Shown here piece after piece: positions 5,538-5,635 of a stretch of 5,635 bases of DNA (positions are counted from its first letter, which is position 1; each line of letters begins with the position of its first letter). Source of the DNA: an uncultured Eubacteriales bacterium (GTDB lineage Bacteria > Bacillota > Clostridia > Oscillospirales > CAG-272); assembly GCA_902462015.1 (NCBI GenBank), contig CABPZV010000138.1, positions 1 to 5,635 of the forward strand, in the 5' to 3' direction. The translations under genes and the position numbers were made by a program. The notes beneath the pieces were generated by a model. That model worked only from the letters and a program-made list of their open reading frames with translations. It ran no database searches and had not been told where the DNA came from.

Positions 5538-5635
5538 GCTGTCGCTGAGGAAGCGGAGCTTGGTCTTTGAAAATTGAACAACAATAAAGACAAGAAGTGT
5601 ACGAGAAGGAACTCTTGTCAAATCCTAAGAGAACC
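5538..5635 (+). other. Pre-rRNA leader (5' part), probably before 16S
   Basis: GGTCTTTGAAAATTGAACAAC (5562 onward, in part) closely resembles the box-A-like segment found in Firmicutes rRNA precursors. Before it is a small hairpin (CGCT/AGCG, 5543-5546 with 5552-5555). After it a 9-bp stem with one bulged A pairs 5589-5598 (GACAAGAAGT) with 5611-5619 (ACTCTTGTC). No mature rRNA sequence, such as the AGAGTTTGATC start of 16S, is reached, so the operon's gene order is inferred. Confidence 0.8.

Noticed and set aside
5343..5621. Minus-strand 92-codon frame across the rRNA promoter
   Set aside because: The product is a phenylalanine-rich hydrophobic string made by reading A-tracts and the rRNA promoter/leader backwards; the region has a better explanation.

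Overview
The window looks like a piece of a Clostridia chromosome, most likely a gut-type Oscillospiraceae/Ruminococcaceae relative. That rests on the moderately AT-rich sequence, GGAGG/AAAGG ribosome sites, extended -10 promoters, a Firmicutes-style rRNA leader (TCTTTGAAAA signature) and a KdpD-like kinase / KdpE-like regulator / KtrB / KtrA layout. The taxonomy is inference; no 16S sequence is included.

Five genes lie on the minus strand and read from about 4981 down to 231. In order of transcription they are a short KdpD-like membrane histidine kinase, a KdpE-like response regulator, the KtrB/TrkH potassium channel subunit, its KtrA/TrkA RCK gating partner, and a DUF368 (PopT-type) polyprenyl-phosphate transporter. 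Kinase/regulator and ktrA/DUF368 are each joined by 4-nt ATGA overlaps, with gaps of 59 and 95 nt between the other pairs, so a single operon is likely. The probable logic is that the two-component pair senses potassium or turgor stress and drives K+ uptake by KtrAB. The DUF368 protein recycles the lipid carrier for envelope synthesis and is tied translationally to KtrA.

Upstream of the kinase, 5064-5297 holds two tandem copies (110 and 112 bp, about 87% identical) of a hairpin-rich repeat plus the first 12 bp of a third. Each copy carries an extended -10 box (TGnTATAAT) pointing at the operon, which makes a serial promoter array. Beyond it, on the plus strand, is a perfect-consensus rRNA-type promoter (TTGACA, 17 bp, TATAAT with TG extension and upstream A-tracts). 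The first ~98 nt of a pre-rRNA leader follow, and the window ends before any mature rRNA begins.

Downstream of the operon, 188-225 is a 16-bp-stem hairpin and 104-157 holds two overlapping, opposing promoters. The minus-strand promoter would transcribe a compact three-way-junction RNA (about 122 down to 1). Its closing helix competes with a terminal hairpin at the window edge, as in a riboswitch or attenuator. I do not recognise its class, and it is the most novel-looking element here.
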